DNA from: an uncultured Collinsella sp.
GTDB lineage: Bacteria > Actinomycetota > Coriobacteriia > Coriobacteriales > Coriobacteriaceae
DNA length: 64,000 nt
Direction: 5' to 3'
Assembly: GCA_902495355.1 (NCBI GenBank)
Contig: CABUWV010000011.1
Coordinates: 1-64,000, forward strand
The notes under the pieces were generated by a model that saw only the letters and a program-made list of their open reading frames with translations, was not told the origin of the DNA and did no database searches. Positions 22,462-33,017 of the stretch are shown here, piece after piece. A program made the translations under genes and the position numbers. The number at the start of each line of letters is the position of its first letter. Position 1 is the first letter of the stretch.

Positions 22462-24411
22462 CTAGAGCTCGCAGGCAACCTTATAGCCATCGCCGATGGC
22501 ATCGCGGATGTTGCCACACTTGTTGGCATCGCCCAGCACGTGGGTGGCAACGCCGGCAGCGGCAAGGTCGTCGGCCAACTTGGTATTGGGACGGTAGCCC
22601 ATCGCCAGCACCAGCGTATCGGCACCGGTGATGGTGTGGACCTCGCCGTCCTTTTCGTAGCTGATGGTGTCCTCGGTGATCTCGGTCACCTTGGCCTCGG
22701 TCAGCACGTGGACGCCCTTGGAGAGCATGCGCGTGATGAGCACCGCGCGACCGGCACCGCCCTCGTTGGCAGCGAGCGTCTTGGTCATCTCGATGACGGT
22801 GACATCGCGATTGGCCGGCGACAGGTCGTTGACCAGCGGGGCCAGGTAATCTGCTGTCTCGCAACCGACGGTGCCGCCGCCCACGATGACGATCTTCTTG
22901 CCCGGGAAAGCCTTGCCACCCAGCAGGTCGTCAGCCGTCATAACCTGCTTAAAGCCCTGCATGAAGGCCGGGGCGATGGGCTCAGCGCCATAAGCCAGGA
23001 CAACCTCGTAGCCCGCGTAGTCGCGCTGAATGTCCTCGGCCGAGAGCTCGGTACCAAAGACGCACTTCACGCCCGCCTCGGCCAGACGACGATACTGGTA
23101 CTTGATCACGCGGGTGAGCTCCTGCTTTGCCGGAGGAACGGCCGCGATGCGCATCTCGCCGCCCGGCTCATCCTGCTTATCCACGAGCACCACGTTGTGG
23201 CCGCGCTTGGCAGCAATATAGGCTGCCTCCATGCCCGCAGGACCAGCGCCCACAACGAGCACGTTCTTGGCCTCGGCAGCAGGTTCGTAGCCAGCCTCGT
23301 CGCGCTCCACGTCCGGGTTGACGGTGCAGGAGATGCGCTTGCCGAACATAATGCCGTTCAGGCAGCGCAGGCAGCCGATGCAGGGGCGGATGTCGTCGGC
23401 GTTGCCGGCAGCGGCCTTGTTGCAGAACTCGGCATCGCACAGATTGGCGCGGCCCATCATGCAGATGTCGGCAGCGCCGTCCTCGATCAGCTCCTCGGCG
23501 ATCCAGGCCTCGTTGATGCGGCCGACGGTGGCGACGGGAATGTTGACGTGCTTCTTAATCTCGCGCGAGCAGGCGGCGTGCGAGGCCTGCTGGGTACCGG
23601 CGGCGGGAATCGCGGAGCCGCGCTTGATGGTGGTGCCGCCCGACACATGAATCATGTCGACGCCGGCCTTCTCCAGGCGACGCGAGACATAAATCATATC
23701 GTTGAGGGTCAGACCGCCATCGGTGTACTCATCGCCCGAGATGCGGACGTCGATGATAAAGTCCTTGCCGCAGCGCTCGCGAATCTCGGCGATGACCTCG
23801 AGCAGGAAGCGCATGCGGGCATCGAGCGAGCCGCCGTACTCGTCGGTACGCTTGTTGTAGAGCGGAGTCAAAAAGCCGCCGAGCATACCGTGGGCGTGCG
23901 CTGCGTGGACCTCAACGCCATCGACACCGGCCTTCTGCATACGCACGGCAGCGTCGCCAAACTGATGCGTGAGCTCGTGAATCTCGTCGACCGTGATGGG
24001 GCGCGGTGCCTCGCGGGCGTAAGACGGGCCCACAAAGGACGGAGCGATCAAGCGCGGCGTGCCCGGGATGTTAAAGGCCATGTAGGCGGGGTGGAAGAGC
24101 TGCGGCATGATCTTGCAGCCGTACTCGTGGACGGCCGCGGCGAGCTTTTCCCAGCCGGGGATAAACGTGTCGTCGTAGCAGCACATGTCACCCGGCAGAT
24201 AGGTATAGGTGGGCTCGACCGTCACGACCTCGGTGATGATGAGGCCCACGCCGCCCTTGGCACGGGCACGGTAATGATCGACCAAGTCGTCAGTCACATA
24301 GCCATGATCGGCCAGGTTGGTGGACACCGGCGGCATAAAGACGCGGTTCTTGACCTCGGTCGTACCGACCTTGATCGGGCTAAAGAGCATCGGGTAGGCG
24401 GATGACTCCAT
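22462..24411 (-). CDS. NADH:flavin oxidoreductase with Fe-S and FAD/NAD domains (OYE/dienoyl-CoA reductase type)
   Basis: A 649-residue enzyme. Residues 1-350 are an FMN-binding TIM barrel of the Old Yellow Enzyme kind (FSPIKVGTTEVKNRVFMPP, VDGVEVHAAHAHGMLGGFL). A 4Fe-4S motif follows (CIGCLRCLNGIMFGKRISC). The C-terminal part has two dinucleotide-binding motifs (VLVVGAGPAGMEAAYIA and IVIVGGGTVGCETADYL). This build is shared by 2,4-dienoyl-CoA reductase, trimethylamine dehydrogenase and gut enone reductases such as BaiCD. It reduces an activated C=C bond with NAD(P)H; the substrate is not evident. It stands alone with AAAGGAAC before its start. Confidence 0.88.
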   Translation of the reverse strand: MESSAYPMLFSPIKVGTTEVKNRVFMPPVSTNLADHGYVTDDLVDHYRARAKGGVGLIITEVVTVEPTYTYLPGDMCCYDDTFIPGWEKLAAAVHEYGCKIMPQLFHPAYMAFNIPGTPRLIAPSFVGPSYAREAPRPITVDEIHELTHQFGDAAVRMQKAGVDGVEVHAAHAHGMLGGFLTPLYNKRTDEYGGSLDARMRFLLEVIAEIRERCGKDFIIDVRISGDEYTDGGLTLNDMIYVSRRLEKAGVDMIHVSGGTTIKRGSAIPAAGTQQASHAACSREIKKHVNIPVATVGRINEAWIAEELIEDGAADICMMGRANLCDAEFCNKAAAGNADDIRPCIGCLRCLNGIMFGKRISCTVNPDVERDEAGYEPAAEAKNVLVVGAGPAGMEAAYIAAKRGHNVVLVDKQDEPGGEMRIAAVPPAKQELTRVIKYQYRRLAEAGVKCVFGTELSAEDIQRDYAGYEVVLAYGAEPIAPAFMQGFKQVMTADDLLGGKAFPGKKIVIVGGGTVGCETADYLAPLVNDLSPANRDVTVIEMTKTLAANEGGAGRAVLITRMLSKGVHVLTEAKVTEITEDTISYEKDGEVHTITGADTLVLAMGYRPNTKLADDLAAAGVATHVLGDANKCGNIRDAIGDGYKVACEL

Positions 24412-24520
24412 ACAGGGTTCCTTTCATTTGAGCCGCTCGGCGGCAGTTGCTGACTTATCTATCGTACCAGCAACCGCACGGTACCCGACCGCACGCACTC
24501 CCCTGCCTACGTATCGACCC

Positions 24521-24598
24521 ACAAAAAGTTGCGGTGGAATACGGAGTAGATAAGGCCTTTGACAGCCAAGACAGTCCGTATTTCACCGCAACTGATGG
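24521..24598. repeat. Palindromic repeat, copy 4, left flank of the kdp locus
   Basis: The 67-bp palindrome core (24527-24593) plus flanks is almost identical to copy 5 at 32931-33008: one G/A change inside the core. The two copies are in the same orientation on either side of the kdp genes. The inner sequence (ACGGAGTAGATAAGGCC) is not shared with copies 1-3. Confidence 0.85.
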
Positions 24599-24656
24599 GC
24601 GGGGTGGAATTGAGGGCTCAGATAGTCAGTCATGCCCTCATCCGCCGCTCCTTCAC

Positions 24657-25247
24657 CTACAGCACGCCGTCCAGCATAAGGTTCACCTTGAGCACGTTGA
24701 CCGTGGGCTCGCCGAACACGCCGAGGAAACGACCCTTGGTGCACGCGGCGATGATGTCGTGCACCTCGTCCTCACTTTTGCCCGTGGCTTTGGCAAGGCG
24801 CGGGACCTGGTACTCGGCGGCATCCGGAGAGATCTCCGGGTCGAGGCCGGACCCCGAACACGTCACCAGGTCGACGGGCACAGCGTCCATATCGGCATCG
24901 GGATTGGCGGCGCGGATCTTCTTCACGCGCGCATCTATCAGCTGCCGATACTCCTCACTCGCCGGGGACAGGTTGGACGGGGCACCATACGCCATGAGCT
25001 CGCCGTCTTCGCCTTCGACAATTGACACGTTCTGGATACGACCCCACATGTGGGCTTCGTCATCGAAGTTCTGGCCGATGAGCTCGGAACCCACAACCTT
25101 GCCGTCGACCGTAATAAGCGATCCGTTCGCCTGGTACGGAAACGCAAGCTGCACGACGCCGGTCACCACGAGCGTGTACCCCAGGCCGCAGACGATGGTA
25201 AACAGCGCGAACACGCCAAGTGCGCGCGATGCGATACCTTTGAACAT
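24657..25247 (-). CDS. kdpC: KdpC subunit of potassium-transporting ATPase
   Basis: A 196-residue protein with one N-terminal membrane segment (LGVFALFTIVCGLGYTLVVT) and a soluble domain outside. KdpC motifs include SELIGQNF, GSGLDPEISPDAAEYQVPRLAK and the end ANVLKVN-like LKVNLMLD. It stabilises ATP binding by KdpB and links KdpA with KdpB. TGGAGG lies five bases before the ATG at 25247. It is the last gene of the kdpFABC unit. Confidence 0.95.
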   Translation of the reverse strand: MFKGIASRALGVFALFTIVCGLGYTLVVTGVVQLAFPYQANGSLITVDGKVVGSELIGQNFDDEAHMWGRIQNVSIVEGEDGELMAYGAPSNLSPASEEYRQLIDARVKKIRAANPDADMDAVPVDLVTCSGSGLDPEISPDAAEYQVPRLAKATGKSEDEVHDIIAACTKGRFLGVFGEPTVNVLKVNLMLDGVL

Positions 25248-25259
25248 ACAAACCTCCAC

Positions 25260-27314
25260 TTACATAATGCCGCAGAACGCGAGCAGCATGTCGATGAGCT
25301 TGATAAATGCGAACGGGGCAACGATGCCGCCCAGACCCCATACGAGCAGGTTGTGGGTCAGCAGCTGTCCGGACGGTACCTCGCGGTACTTAACGCCCTT
25401 CAGCGCGGCCGGGATCAGCGCGACGATAACGAGCGCGTTATAGATGATGGCCGAAAGAACCGCGGACAGCGGGCTTGCCAGACCGAGGATGTTGAGTGCG
25501 CCAAGGCCCGGGTAGATCGGCGAGAACAGGGCCGGGATGATAGCGAAGTACTTCGCCATGTCGTTGGCGACCGAGAAGGTCGTAAGCGAACCGCGGGTCA
25601 TGAGCAGCTGCTTGCCGATACGCACGACCTCGATGAGCTTGGTGGGGCTGGAGTCGAGGTCGACCATGTTGCCGGCCTCCTTGGCAGCCTGGGTGCCCGT
25701 GTTCATGGCCACGGCGACATCCGCCTGCGCCAGCGCCGGCGCGTCGTTGGTGCCGTCGCCGGTCATGGCGACCAGGTGGCCCTCACGCTGGAACTCGCGG
25801 ATCTTCTCGAGCTTGCCCTCAGGGGTGGCCTCGGCCAGGAAGTCGTCAACGCCGGCCTCGGCGGCGATTGCCGCGGCGGTGAGTGGGTTGTCGCCCGTCA
25901 CCATGATGGTCTTGATGCCCATCTTGCGCAGGTCGGCGAACTTCTCCTTAACGCCGGACTTGATGATGTCCTTGAGGTACACAACGCCCAGCACGCGGCA
26001 GTTCTTGGTCACGACCAGCGGGGTGCCGCCGGCCTTGGCGATGCGCTCGACGGCCTCGTCGCACTCCTGGGAGAACACGCCGCCGGCTGCCTCCACATAG
26101 GTGCGCACGGAATCGGCAGCGCCCTTGCGGATCTCATTGCCCTCGTAGTTCACACCGGACATGCGGGTCGCCGCGGTGAAGGGGATGAACTCCATACCCT
26201 TATCCTCGAGTGTGCGGCCGCGCAGACCGAACCGCTCCTTGGCGAGCACGACGATGGAACGGCCTTCGGGGGTCTCGTCGGCCAGCGAGGAAAGCTGGGC
26301 GGCATCGGCCAGCTCCGCGGGATCGATGCCGTCGACCGGGATGAACTCGGCGGCTTGGCGGTTACCCAGGGTGATGGTGCCGGTCTTGTCGAGCATGAGG
26401 ATGTCGACGTCGCCGGCGGCCTCGATGGCGCGGCCGGACATGGCCAGCACGTTGGCCTCGTTCAGACGGCTCATGCCGGCGATGCCGATGGCGGAAAGAA
26501 GGGCGCCGATGGTAGTAGGAGCCAGGCACACGAGCAGCGCCACGAGCGTGGTCACGGCCGTGGGGTTGTCCATGTCGTTAAGACCGACCGAGAAGCAGGA
26601 GTAACAATACAGGGCCAGCGTGACCAGGATAAAGACGATGGAGAGGGCCACCAGGAAGATCTCCAGAGCGATCTCGTTAGGGGTCTTCTTGCGCGCGGCA
26701 CCCTCGACCATCGCGATCATCTTGTCCAGGAAGCTCTGGCCGGGCTCACTGGAGATCTTGACGATGATCCAGTCGGACAGCACCGTGGTACCGCCGGTAA
26801 CGGCAGAGCGGTCGCCGCCGGCCTCGCGGACCACGGGGGCGGACTCGCCGGTGATGGCGGACTCGTCAACGGAAGCAGCGCCCTCGATGACGTCGCCGTC
26901 GCCGGGAATCTGCTCGCCGGCGCGTACGATCACCAGGTCGCCGCGCGTGAGCTCGGTGCCGGGAACGACGGTGAAGTGCTCCTTGTCCTCAACGGACTCG
27001 ATGCGATGGGCCTCGACATCCTTCTTGGCCGCACGCAGGGAATCGGCCTGGGCTTTACCGCGGCCCTCGGCAAGCGCCTCGGCGAAGTTCGAGAACAGGT
27101 CGGTAAGCCACAGGATGACCGCGATGGCGACCACATAGTAGGTGGGCACACCCGCGTCCTGCACACCGAAAATGGAAGCGACGGCCAGGACGGAGGTCAT
27201 GACGGCGGAAAGCCACACCAGGAACATGACCGGGTTTTGAATCTGGACGCGAGGATCCAGCTTGGCAAACGAGTCGCGGACCGCGCGGCCCATCATGTCT
27301 TTTTGCATAGTCAT
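25260..27314 (-). CDS. kdpB: KdpB, P-type ATPase subunit
   Basis: This 684-residue catalytic subunit pumps K+ inward. It has the phosphorylation motif [10 protein letters not shown], the actuator loop TGESAPV, the nucleotide-binding KGAADSV and the hinge [21 protein letters not shown] lies ten bases before the ATG at 27314. It sits between kdpA and kdpC. Confidence 0.97.
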   Translation of the reverse strand: MTMQKDMMGRAVRDSFAKLDPRVQIQNPVMFLVWLSAVMTSVLAVASIFGVQDAGVPTYYVVAIAVILWLTDLFSNFAEALAEGRGKAQADSLRAAKKDVEAHRIESVEDKEHFTVVPGTELTRGDLVIVRAGEQIPGDGDVIEGAASVDESAITGESAPVVREAGGDRSAVTGGTTVLSDWIIVKISSEPGQSFLDKMIAMVEGAARKKTPNEIALEIFLVALSIVFILVTLALYCYSCFSVGLNDMDNPTAVTTLVALLVCLAPTTIGALLSAIGIAGMSRLNEANVLAMSGRAIEAAGDVDILMLDKTGTITLGNRQAAEFIPVDGIDPAELADAAQLSSLADETPEGRSIVVLAKERFGLRGRTLEDKGMEFIPFTAATRMSGVNYEGNEIRKGAADSVRTYVEAAGGVFSQECDEAVERIAKAGGTPLVVTKNCRVLGVVYLKDIIKSGVKEKFADLRKMGIKTIMVTGDNPLTAAAIAAEAGVDDFLAEATPEGKLEKIREFQREGHLVAMTGDGTNDAPALAQADVAVAMNTGTQAAKEAGNMVDLDSSPTKLIEVVRIGKQLLMTRGSLTTFSVANDMAKYFAIIPALFSPIYPGLGALNILGLASPLSAVLSAIIYNALVIVALIPAALKGVKYREVPSGQLLTHNLLVWGLGGIVAPFAFIKLIDMLLAFCGIM

Positions 27315-27330
27315 AAATCTGCGCCCTCCT

Positions 27331-29154
27331 TTACGCAATCATCTGGAAGAACTCGGCAACGGGGCCAAGCGCCAGGGCCGGGAAGAAGCTCAGGGCACCG
27401 ATCAGCAGAACGATGAACACGAGCAGGAATACGAACATGCCGTTAGTGGTAGACAGGGTACCGGCGCTCTCGGCGACCTTGCCCTTCTTGGCCAGCGAGC
27501 CGGCGATAGCCAGCGTACCGATGATAGGCATGAAGCGGGCGAACAGCATCTCGAGGCCGAGCATGACGTTGATCCAGGGAATGTTGCAGTTCATGCCTGC
27601 AAACGCCGAGCCGTTGTTGCCGCCGCATGAGGTGAAGGCATACAGCGCCTCGGAGAAGCCGTGCGCGCCACCATTGTTGAGCTGGTCGGCAAGACCGGGC
27701 ACCATGCAGGCGATGGCCGAGCACACCAGAATGGCAAACGGAGTTGCCAAGCACAGGACAACTGCCCAGCGCATCTCGCCCGGCTCGATCTTCTTGCCCA
27801 GGAACTCAGGCGTGCGTCCGACCATGAGGCCGGCGATGAACACTGTGAGGATGGCGAAGCCGATCATGCCGTACAGGCCGCAGCCCACGCCGCCGAAGAC
27901 GACCTCGCCCAGAGCAATCTGGAGCATCTGGACAAAACCGCCCAGCGGGGTGTAGGAGTCGTGCATGGAGTTAACCGAGCCGTTGGAAGCAGCCGTCGTG
28001 AAAGCGGACCAGGTAGAAGAGGAGGCGATACCGAAACGGCTCTCCTTGCCCTCCATGTTGCCGCCGGCCTGGCCGTCGGTCATCTCGATATTGACCGCTC
28101 CGCCATCGGCCAGCTGCGGGGTGCCCGCATGCTCGTTGACGGCGATGATGCCGGTGAAGATCACCAGCAGGATGAACATGGCGGCAAAGATGGCCTTGCC
28201 CTGCTTGGTGTTCTTGACGCCGATACCGAAGGCGAAGCAACAGGCGGCCGGGATCAGCAGCAGGCTGGTCATCTCGATGATGTTGGTGAAGGCACTGGGG
28301 TTCTCATACGGATGGGCGGAGTTCACGCCGAAGAAGCCGCCGCCGTTGGTGCCGGACTGCTTGATGGCGACCTGAGGAGCCGCGGGACCCTGGGGCAGGA
28401 ACTGCTCGGTGACCACGCGCGCGCCCTCGACAACCTTGCCGTCGACCTTGACCGTGTCGCCCTCAATCTGGGCGCCGTCGATGACGCTCCAGCCGCCGTC
28501 TGCATTAGGCTGAACAGCGACGGGTTCTACGAGCTCAGCCTTCTGAGCCGGCTGGAAGTTGGAGATGACGCCACCGGCAGCCAGGCAGATGCCGAACACG
28601 AGGTTCAGCGGGATGAGCACATACAGGACGGTGCGGGTGAGGTCGACCCAGAAGGAACCCAGACCCTGCTCCTTGACCTGACGGAAGCCGCGGATCAGCG
28701 CGAACATGACCGCGATACCGGTGCCAGCGGAAACGAAGTTCTGCACAGTGAGACCCATGAACTGCACAAGGTAGGACAGGGTGGTCTCACCGGAGTAGGA
28801 CTGCCAGTTGGTGTTGGTTATGAAGGAAGCAGCCGTATTGAACGACAGGTCCCATGACACACCCGGCAGGTGCTGGGGATTGCCTGGCAAGAAGGACTGA
28901 AGCGCCTGGAGTGTCACAAGAGTCACGAGGCCGATCCCCGAAAAGACCAGCACGCTCGCCAGATAGCGCCTACACCCCATCTGTTCTGCCGCGTCGATGC
29001 GAAGCAGACGATAGACGCCACGCTCCACAGGAGCAATCACAGGCGACAGGAACGTATGCTCACCATCCATGATATGGGCCATGAACCGACCGAGCGGAAC
29101 GGCCAGGACGACGAGTACGGCAAAGTACAAGATGTACTGAATCGCAGCGTCCAT
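27331..29154 (-). CDS. kdpA: KdpA, potassium channel-like subunit
   Basis: A 607-residue membrane protein with about ten segments. The four selectivity-filter-like loops are visible ([66 protein letters not shown]). It binds and takes up K+ with high affinity. It starts three bases after the kdpF stop codon, so the two are coupled. Confidence 0.97.
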   Translation of the reverse strand: MDAAIQYILYFAVLVVLAVPLGRFMAHIMDGEHTFLSPVIAPVERGVYRLLRIDAAEQMGCRRYLASVLVFSGIGLVTLVTLQALQSFLPGNPQHLPGVSWDLSFNTAASFITNTNWQSYSGETTLSYLVQFMGLTVQNFVSAGTGIAVMFALIRGFRQVKEQGLGSFWVDLTRTVLYVLIPLNLVFGICLAAGGVISNFQPAQKAELVEPVAVQPNADGGWSVIDGAQIEGDTVKVDGKVVEGARVVTEQFLPQGPAAPQVAIKQSGTNGGGFFGVNSAHPYENPSAFTNIIEMTSLLLIPAACCFAFGIGVKNTKQGKAIFAAMFILLVIFTGIIAVNEHAGTPQLADGGAVNIEMTDGQAGGNMEGKESRFGIASSSTWSAFTTAASNGSVNSMHDSYTPLGGFVQMLQIALGEVVFGGVGCGLYGMIGFAILTVFIAGLMVGRTPEFLGKKIEPGEMRWAVVLCLATPFAILVCSAIACMVPGLADQLNNGGAHGFSEALYAFTSCGGNNGSAFAGMNCNIPWINVMLGLEMLFARFMPIIGTLAIAGSLAKKGKVAESAGTLSTTNGMFVFLLVFIVLLIGALSFFPALALGPVAEFFQMIA

Positions 29155-29157
29155 AGT

Positions 29158-29244
29158 TTACGAATCACTCCTCATCAGAATGTAGATGTAATAGATAAGA
29201 AGTCCAATGCAGACGACTCCAATGATGGGAATGAGGATGTCCAT
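29158..29244 (-). CDS. kdpF: KdpF, small membrane subunit
   Basis: A 28-residue peptide, MDILIPIIGVVCIGLLIYYI then YILMRSDS, is a single hydrophobic segment with a short polar tail. AAAGGGGCG precedes its ATG. It lies directly before kdpA, the standard place for the lipid-like stabiliser KdpF. Sequence is poorly conserved in this family, so position and size carry the call. Confidence 0.85.
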   Translation of the reverse strand: MDILIPIIGVVCIGLLIYYIYILMRSDS

Positions 29245-29488
29245 TTACCGCCCCTTTCACACGCGGTCCGATGTCTCGGACGCCTGCCCTCGCAAGCGTC
29301 TGGGGACAGTAAACGCTTCTAGGGATTAAAGAGGCGTGAGGGCCGGGGCTCACGTCCTTAAGATGCCGTAAAGATGCAGGTAGAAAGCACTATTGCAGCT
29401 GCAGTGCGCCTATACTCGACCTCGCGAGCATACAGTGGTGTCTTCACCGCGTATGCACGCATGGACAACGCTTCAGAAAGGCTACGCT

Positions 29489-32224
29489 ATGCAGCGCGAC
29501 GCATCGGACACTCGCGTCAATCCAGACCTCATCCTCAAGGCAATTGAGAAAGACGGGGTCGCCGATGACACTCGAACCAGCCGGGGACACCTCAAAATTT
29601 TCTTTGGCTACGCTGCTGGCACAGGCAAAACCTATGCGATGCTTCAAGCCGCCCACGCCGCCAAGCGGCGAGGTGTCGACGTCGTCGCGGGATACATCGA
29701 GCCGCACGAACGTCCGGCAACTGCCCATCTTGCACAAGGGCTTGAGAACGTGCCCTGTAAACTCATCGAGCACAACGGCATTGCGCTCAGCGAGTTCGAT
29801 CTAGATGCGGCTATCGAACGCGCCCCTCAGCTCATCCTTGTCGACGAGCTCGCCCATACGAATGCGCCGGGGTCTCGCCACGACAAACGCTATCAAGACG
29901 TCGAGGAACTTCTACATGCGGGCATCGACGTCTATACGACCGTGAACGTTCAGCATATCGAGAGCCTAAACGACATGGTTGCATCCATCACCGGCGTTGT
30001 CGTGAGCGAACGAATCCCCGACCGTATCTTCGATGATGCCGACCAGGTCGAGCTCGTCGACATAGAGCCCGAAGACCTACTTGAGCGCCTTCGCGCCGGC
30101 CTCGTCTACCGTCCCGCACAAGCCGACCGAGCGCAACAGCATTTTTTTACCGTCGAGAACCTCACCGCACTCCGAGAAATCGCGCTGCGCCGCTGCGCCG
30201 ATCGCACCGGTCACCTCACAGACGCCGCACGCGTGCTGGGAAACCGTGACTACTACACCAGGGAGCGTATCTTAGTCTGTGTCTCCCCGGCGCCGACCAA
30301 TCCCCGCATCGTCCGTGCCGCCGCACGCATGGCGAAAGCGTTTCGCAGCGAGCTCGTCGCCCTGTTCGTAGAGAGCCCGCGCACGCAAGCCATGAGCGAT
30401 GATGAGCGCGCCAAGCTTGCAGCCAATATCGCCCTAGCCGAGCAGCTCGGAGCACATATGGAAACCGTCTATGGCGACGACATCGCGTTTCAGATCTCCG
30501 AGTTCGCGCGCCTGTCGGGTATTTCGAAGATCGTCATGGGGCGCACGGGCGAGCGCAGCAGCGTCCGTCAGGCCCTCTTCGGCCGCAAATCTCTCGTAGA
30601 ACAGCTCATAACATTCGCTCCGAACCTCGACATTTACATCATTCCAGAACAGTCGACTCCGCCCTCCCGACCCAAAGGACGCCGCCATGCGCTCGCCCTG
30701 CAGCCGCCCAGCAGCCGAAACGTGCTTCGCACGCTGGCTCTCTCTCTTGCCGCCACGGCGATCGGCACGGCTTTCCGCCATCTGGGATTTGCCGATTCCA
30801 GCATCATATCCCTCTATATCTTCACGGCCCTGCTGACCGCCGTCACCACGACGGGGCGTATCTGCACGATCGTATCGAGCGTGCTCTCTGTAGTGCTTTA
30901 CAACTTCTGCTTCGTCACGCCTCTGTTTTCGCTCGCCAGCTACGACCGAAGCTATCTGGTCACGTTCGGCATCATGTTCGCCACCGCTATGGTCGCCGGC
31001 GAGTTAACTGCGCGCATCGCCGACAACGCCCGTACATCCGCCGAGAACGCATTCAAAACGCGCGTACTCCTCGAAACGAACCAGCTCTTGCAGCAAGCCC
31101 ATAGCGCGGAGGAGTGCGCCCGCGTCGCCATGAACCAACTCGTCAAACTGCTAAAACTCGACGTTGTCTTCTACCCCGCCGAACACGGCACGCTCGGCAA
31201 GGCGCTCTATGAGTCCGCTGACACCGAAAACCGATCCGCGTCGCTGCTCACCGACTACGAGCGCGCCGTTGCAACCTGGACCTACACCAACAACAAGCGC
31301 GCGGGCGCAAGCACGCGGACCCTGCCTGAGGCGCGCTGTCTCTACCTCGCGGTTCGCACCGGCGACAAGGTATTCGGTGTCATCGGCATCGCCCTGGAGG
31401 GGCGCGAGATCGAAGCCTTCGAGCATTCGATCGTCCTATCTATCGTAGGTGAATGCGCCTTGGCGCTCGAAAGCGACCGGGCGGCGCAAGAGCGCGAAGA
31501 GGCTGCGGTCTTGGCGAAAAACGAGCAGCTGCGCGCCAACCTTTTGCGCTCCATCGGCCACGATTTGAGGACACCCCTCACGGCTATATCCGGATCTGCG
31601 GCAATCCTTCGGAAGAGCGACGAGAAGCTCAGCCTCGAACAACGCTGCGATCTTGCCGATGCCATCTACGACGACTCCCTCTGGCTTATCGATACCGTGG
31701 AAAACCTCCTCGCCATCACACGCGTCGAGGACGGCACCATTCGCCTCAACTTAACATCCGAGCTCATCGACGAGGTCATCGAGGCCGCCCTCAGCCATGT
31801 CGCCCAAGCATCGCATGGACGTGCCGTCACCATCGAGCACACTGACGACATCCTGCTGGTACGCATCGACGTCCATCTCATCATGCAGGTGCTTACGAAT
31901 CTCATCATGAACGCCTTCAAATACACGCCCGAGGACTCGACTGTCACCATCAGCGCACGTCGCGAGGGTGAGTTCATCGTGGTGGACGTCGCAGACGATG
32001 GGCCGGGTGTAGCAGACTGCGACAAGCCTCATATCTTTGAGCGCTTCTTCACCTCAAGCAATACGCGGCCCGTGGATTCGCGTCGAAGCATCGGCCTTGG
32101 GCTGTCGCTCTGCCGCTCCATCGTGGAGGCGCATGGCGGCGTCATCGAAGTTCGCGACAACCACCCCCATGGGGCCGTCTTCCGTTTTACCCTGCCTGCC
32201 GAGGAGATCGAGATTCATGAATAA
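29489..32224 (+). CDS. kdpD: KdpD sensor histidine kinase
   Basis: A 911-residue membrane kinase. The N-terminal KdpD domain has a Walker A-like GYAAGTGKT and DELAHTNAPGSRH. A universal-stress-like domain follows. Four closely spaced membrane segments lie at about 410-520 (TLALSLAATAIGTAFRHL through FGIMFATAMVAGEL). A GAF-like part leads to the HisKA box SIGHDLRTPLTAISG and the ATPase boxes NLIMNAFKYTP and DDGPGV. It senses K+ limitation and phosphorylates KdpE. It is divergent from kdpFABC. GAAAGG precedes the ATG at 29489. Confidence 0.95.
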   Translation: MQRDASDTRVNPDLILKAIEKDGVADDTRTSRGHLKIFFGYAAGTGKTYAMLQAAHAAKRRGVDVVAGYIEPHERPATAHLAQGLENVPCKLIEHNGIALSEFDLDAAIERAPQLILVDELAHTNAPGSRHDKRYQDVEELLHAGIDVYTTVNVQHIESLNDMVASITGVVVSERIPDRIFDDADQVELVDIEPEDLLERLRAGLVYRPAQADRAQQHFFTVENLTALREIALRRCADRTGHLTDAARVLGNRDYYTRERILVCVSPAPTNPRIVRAAARMAKAFRSELVALFVESPRTQAMSDDERAKLAANIALAEQLGAHMETVYGDDIAFQISEFARLSGISKIVMGRTGERSSVRQALFGRKSLVEQLITFAPNLDIYIIPEQSTPPSRPKGRRHALALQPPSSRNVLRTLALSLAATAIGTAFRHLGFADSSIISLYIFTALLTAVTTTGRICTIVSSVLSVVLYNFCFVTPLFSLASYDRSYLVTFGIMFATAMVAGELTARIADNARTSAENAFKTRVLLETNQLLQQAHSAEECARVAMNQLVKLLKLDVVFYPAEHGTLGKALYESADTENRSASLLTDYERAVATWTYTNNKRAGASTRTLPEARCLYLAVRTGDKVFGVIGIALEGREIEAFEHSIVLSIVGECALALESDRAAQEREEAAVLAKNEQLRANLLRSIGHDLRTPLTAISGSAAILRKSDEKLSLEQRCDLADAIYDDSLWLIDTVENLLAITRVEDGTIRLNLTSELIDEVIEAALSHVAQASHGRAVTIEHTDDILLVRIDVHLIMQVLTNLIMNAFKYTPEDSTVTISARREGEFIVVDVADDGPGVADCDKPHIFERFFTSSNTRPVDSRRSIGLGLSLCRSIVEAHGGVIEVRDNHPHGAVFRFTLPAEEIEIHE

Positions 32225-32921
32225 TGCCGCTAAGCCACGCGTCCTCTTGGTCGAAGATGACCTGACCGTTCAAAACCTCGTTTCGACCGCGCTTGACCTT
32301 CACGGCTATGTCGTGAGCAAGGTTTGCAACGGCCAGGCCGCCATCATGGATGCGGTGTCGCACGGCCCCAGCCTCATCATGCTCGACCTCGGCCTTCCCG
32401 ACATTGACGGTATCGAGGTCATCACGAAGATCCGAAGTTGGTCGGCAGTCCCCATTATCGTCATTTCGGCGCGCACCGAAGATTCCGACAAGATTGCAGC
32501 ACTTGACGCAGGGGCAGACGACTACCTCACCAAGCCCTTTTCTGTGGATGAGTTGCTCGCGCGCGTCCGTGCGAATTTGAGGCGCTCCTCGATGGCGTCG
32601 AGCGAGTCGACAGAAGCGAGCACGTTTGACAACGGTCCGCTGCATATCGACTACGCCGCGGGATACGCGACGAAAGACGGACGCGAGCTCTCGCTTACCC
32701 CAACCGAGTACAAATTGCTCGTCCTTCTAGCGAAAAACGTCGACAAGGTGCTCACCCACACCTTCATCACCCGCGAGATATGGGGCACGAGCTGGGACAG
32801 CGATCTGGCGAGCCTGCGCGTGTTCATGCGCACCCTGCGCAAGAAGATCGAGGCAGACCCCTCTCACCCCAAGATGATTCAGACGCACATGGGTGTCGGG
32901 TACCGCATGCAGCGTCTCTAG
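32217..32921 (+). CDS. kdpE: KdpE response regulator
   Basis: A 234-residue OmpR-family regulator. The receiver has the acidic pair VEDD, the phosphorylated Asp in IMLDLGLP, and Lys in DYLTKPF. The winged helix ends with TLRKKIEADPS and MIQTHMGVGYRM. The ATG at 32217 overlaps the kdpD stop by eight bases. It would activate kdpFABC from sites in the 244-base spacer between kdpF and kdpD. Confidence 0.95.
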   Translation: MNNAAKPRVLLVEDDLTVQNLVSTALDLHGYVVSKVCNGQAAIMDAVSHGPSLIMLDLGLPDIDGIEVITKIRSWSAVPIIVISARTEDSDKIAALDAGADDYLTKPFSVDELLARVRANLRRSSMASSESTEASTFDNGPLHIDYAAGYATKDGRELSLTPTEYKLLVLLAKNVDKVLTHTFITREIWGTSWDSDLASLRVFMRTLRKKIEADPSHPKMIQTHMGVGYRMQRL

Positions 32922-32930
32922 CCCGCCCAA

Positions 32931-33008
32931 CAAAAAGTTGCGGTGGAATACGGAGTAGATAAGGCCTTTGACAGCCAAAACAGTCCGTATTTCACCGCAA
33001 CTGATGGA
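32931..33008. repeat. Palindromic repeat, copy 5, right flank of the kdp locus
   Basis: Nearly identical to copy 4 (24521-24598), including the bases outside the palindrome (ACAAAAAGTTGCGG on the left, CGCAACTGATGG on the right). It lies ten bases after the kdpE stop codon. Confidence 0.85.
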
Positions 33009-33017
33009 TGGAATGTG

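Noticed and set aside
25050..27416. 788-codon plus-strand frame opposite kdpB
   Set aside because: Low-complexity His/Gly/Asp-rich translation, no ribosome-binding site logic, and full overlap with kdpB and kdpC on the other strand.
24657..32921. Missing kdp genes or an abnormal Kdp system
   Set aside because: kdpF, A, B, C, D and E are all present with intact motifs. Divergent placement of kdpDE is a variant seen in other bacteria.
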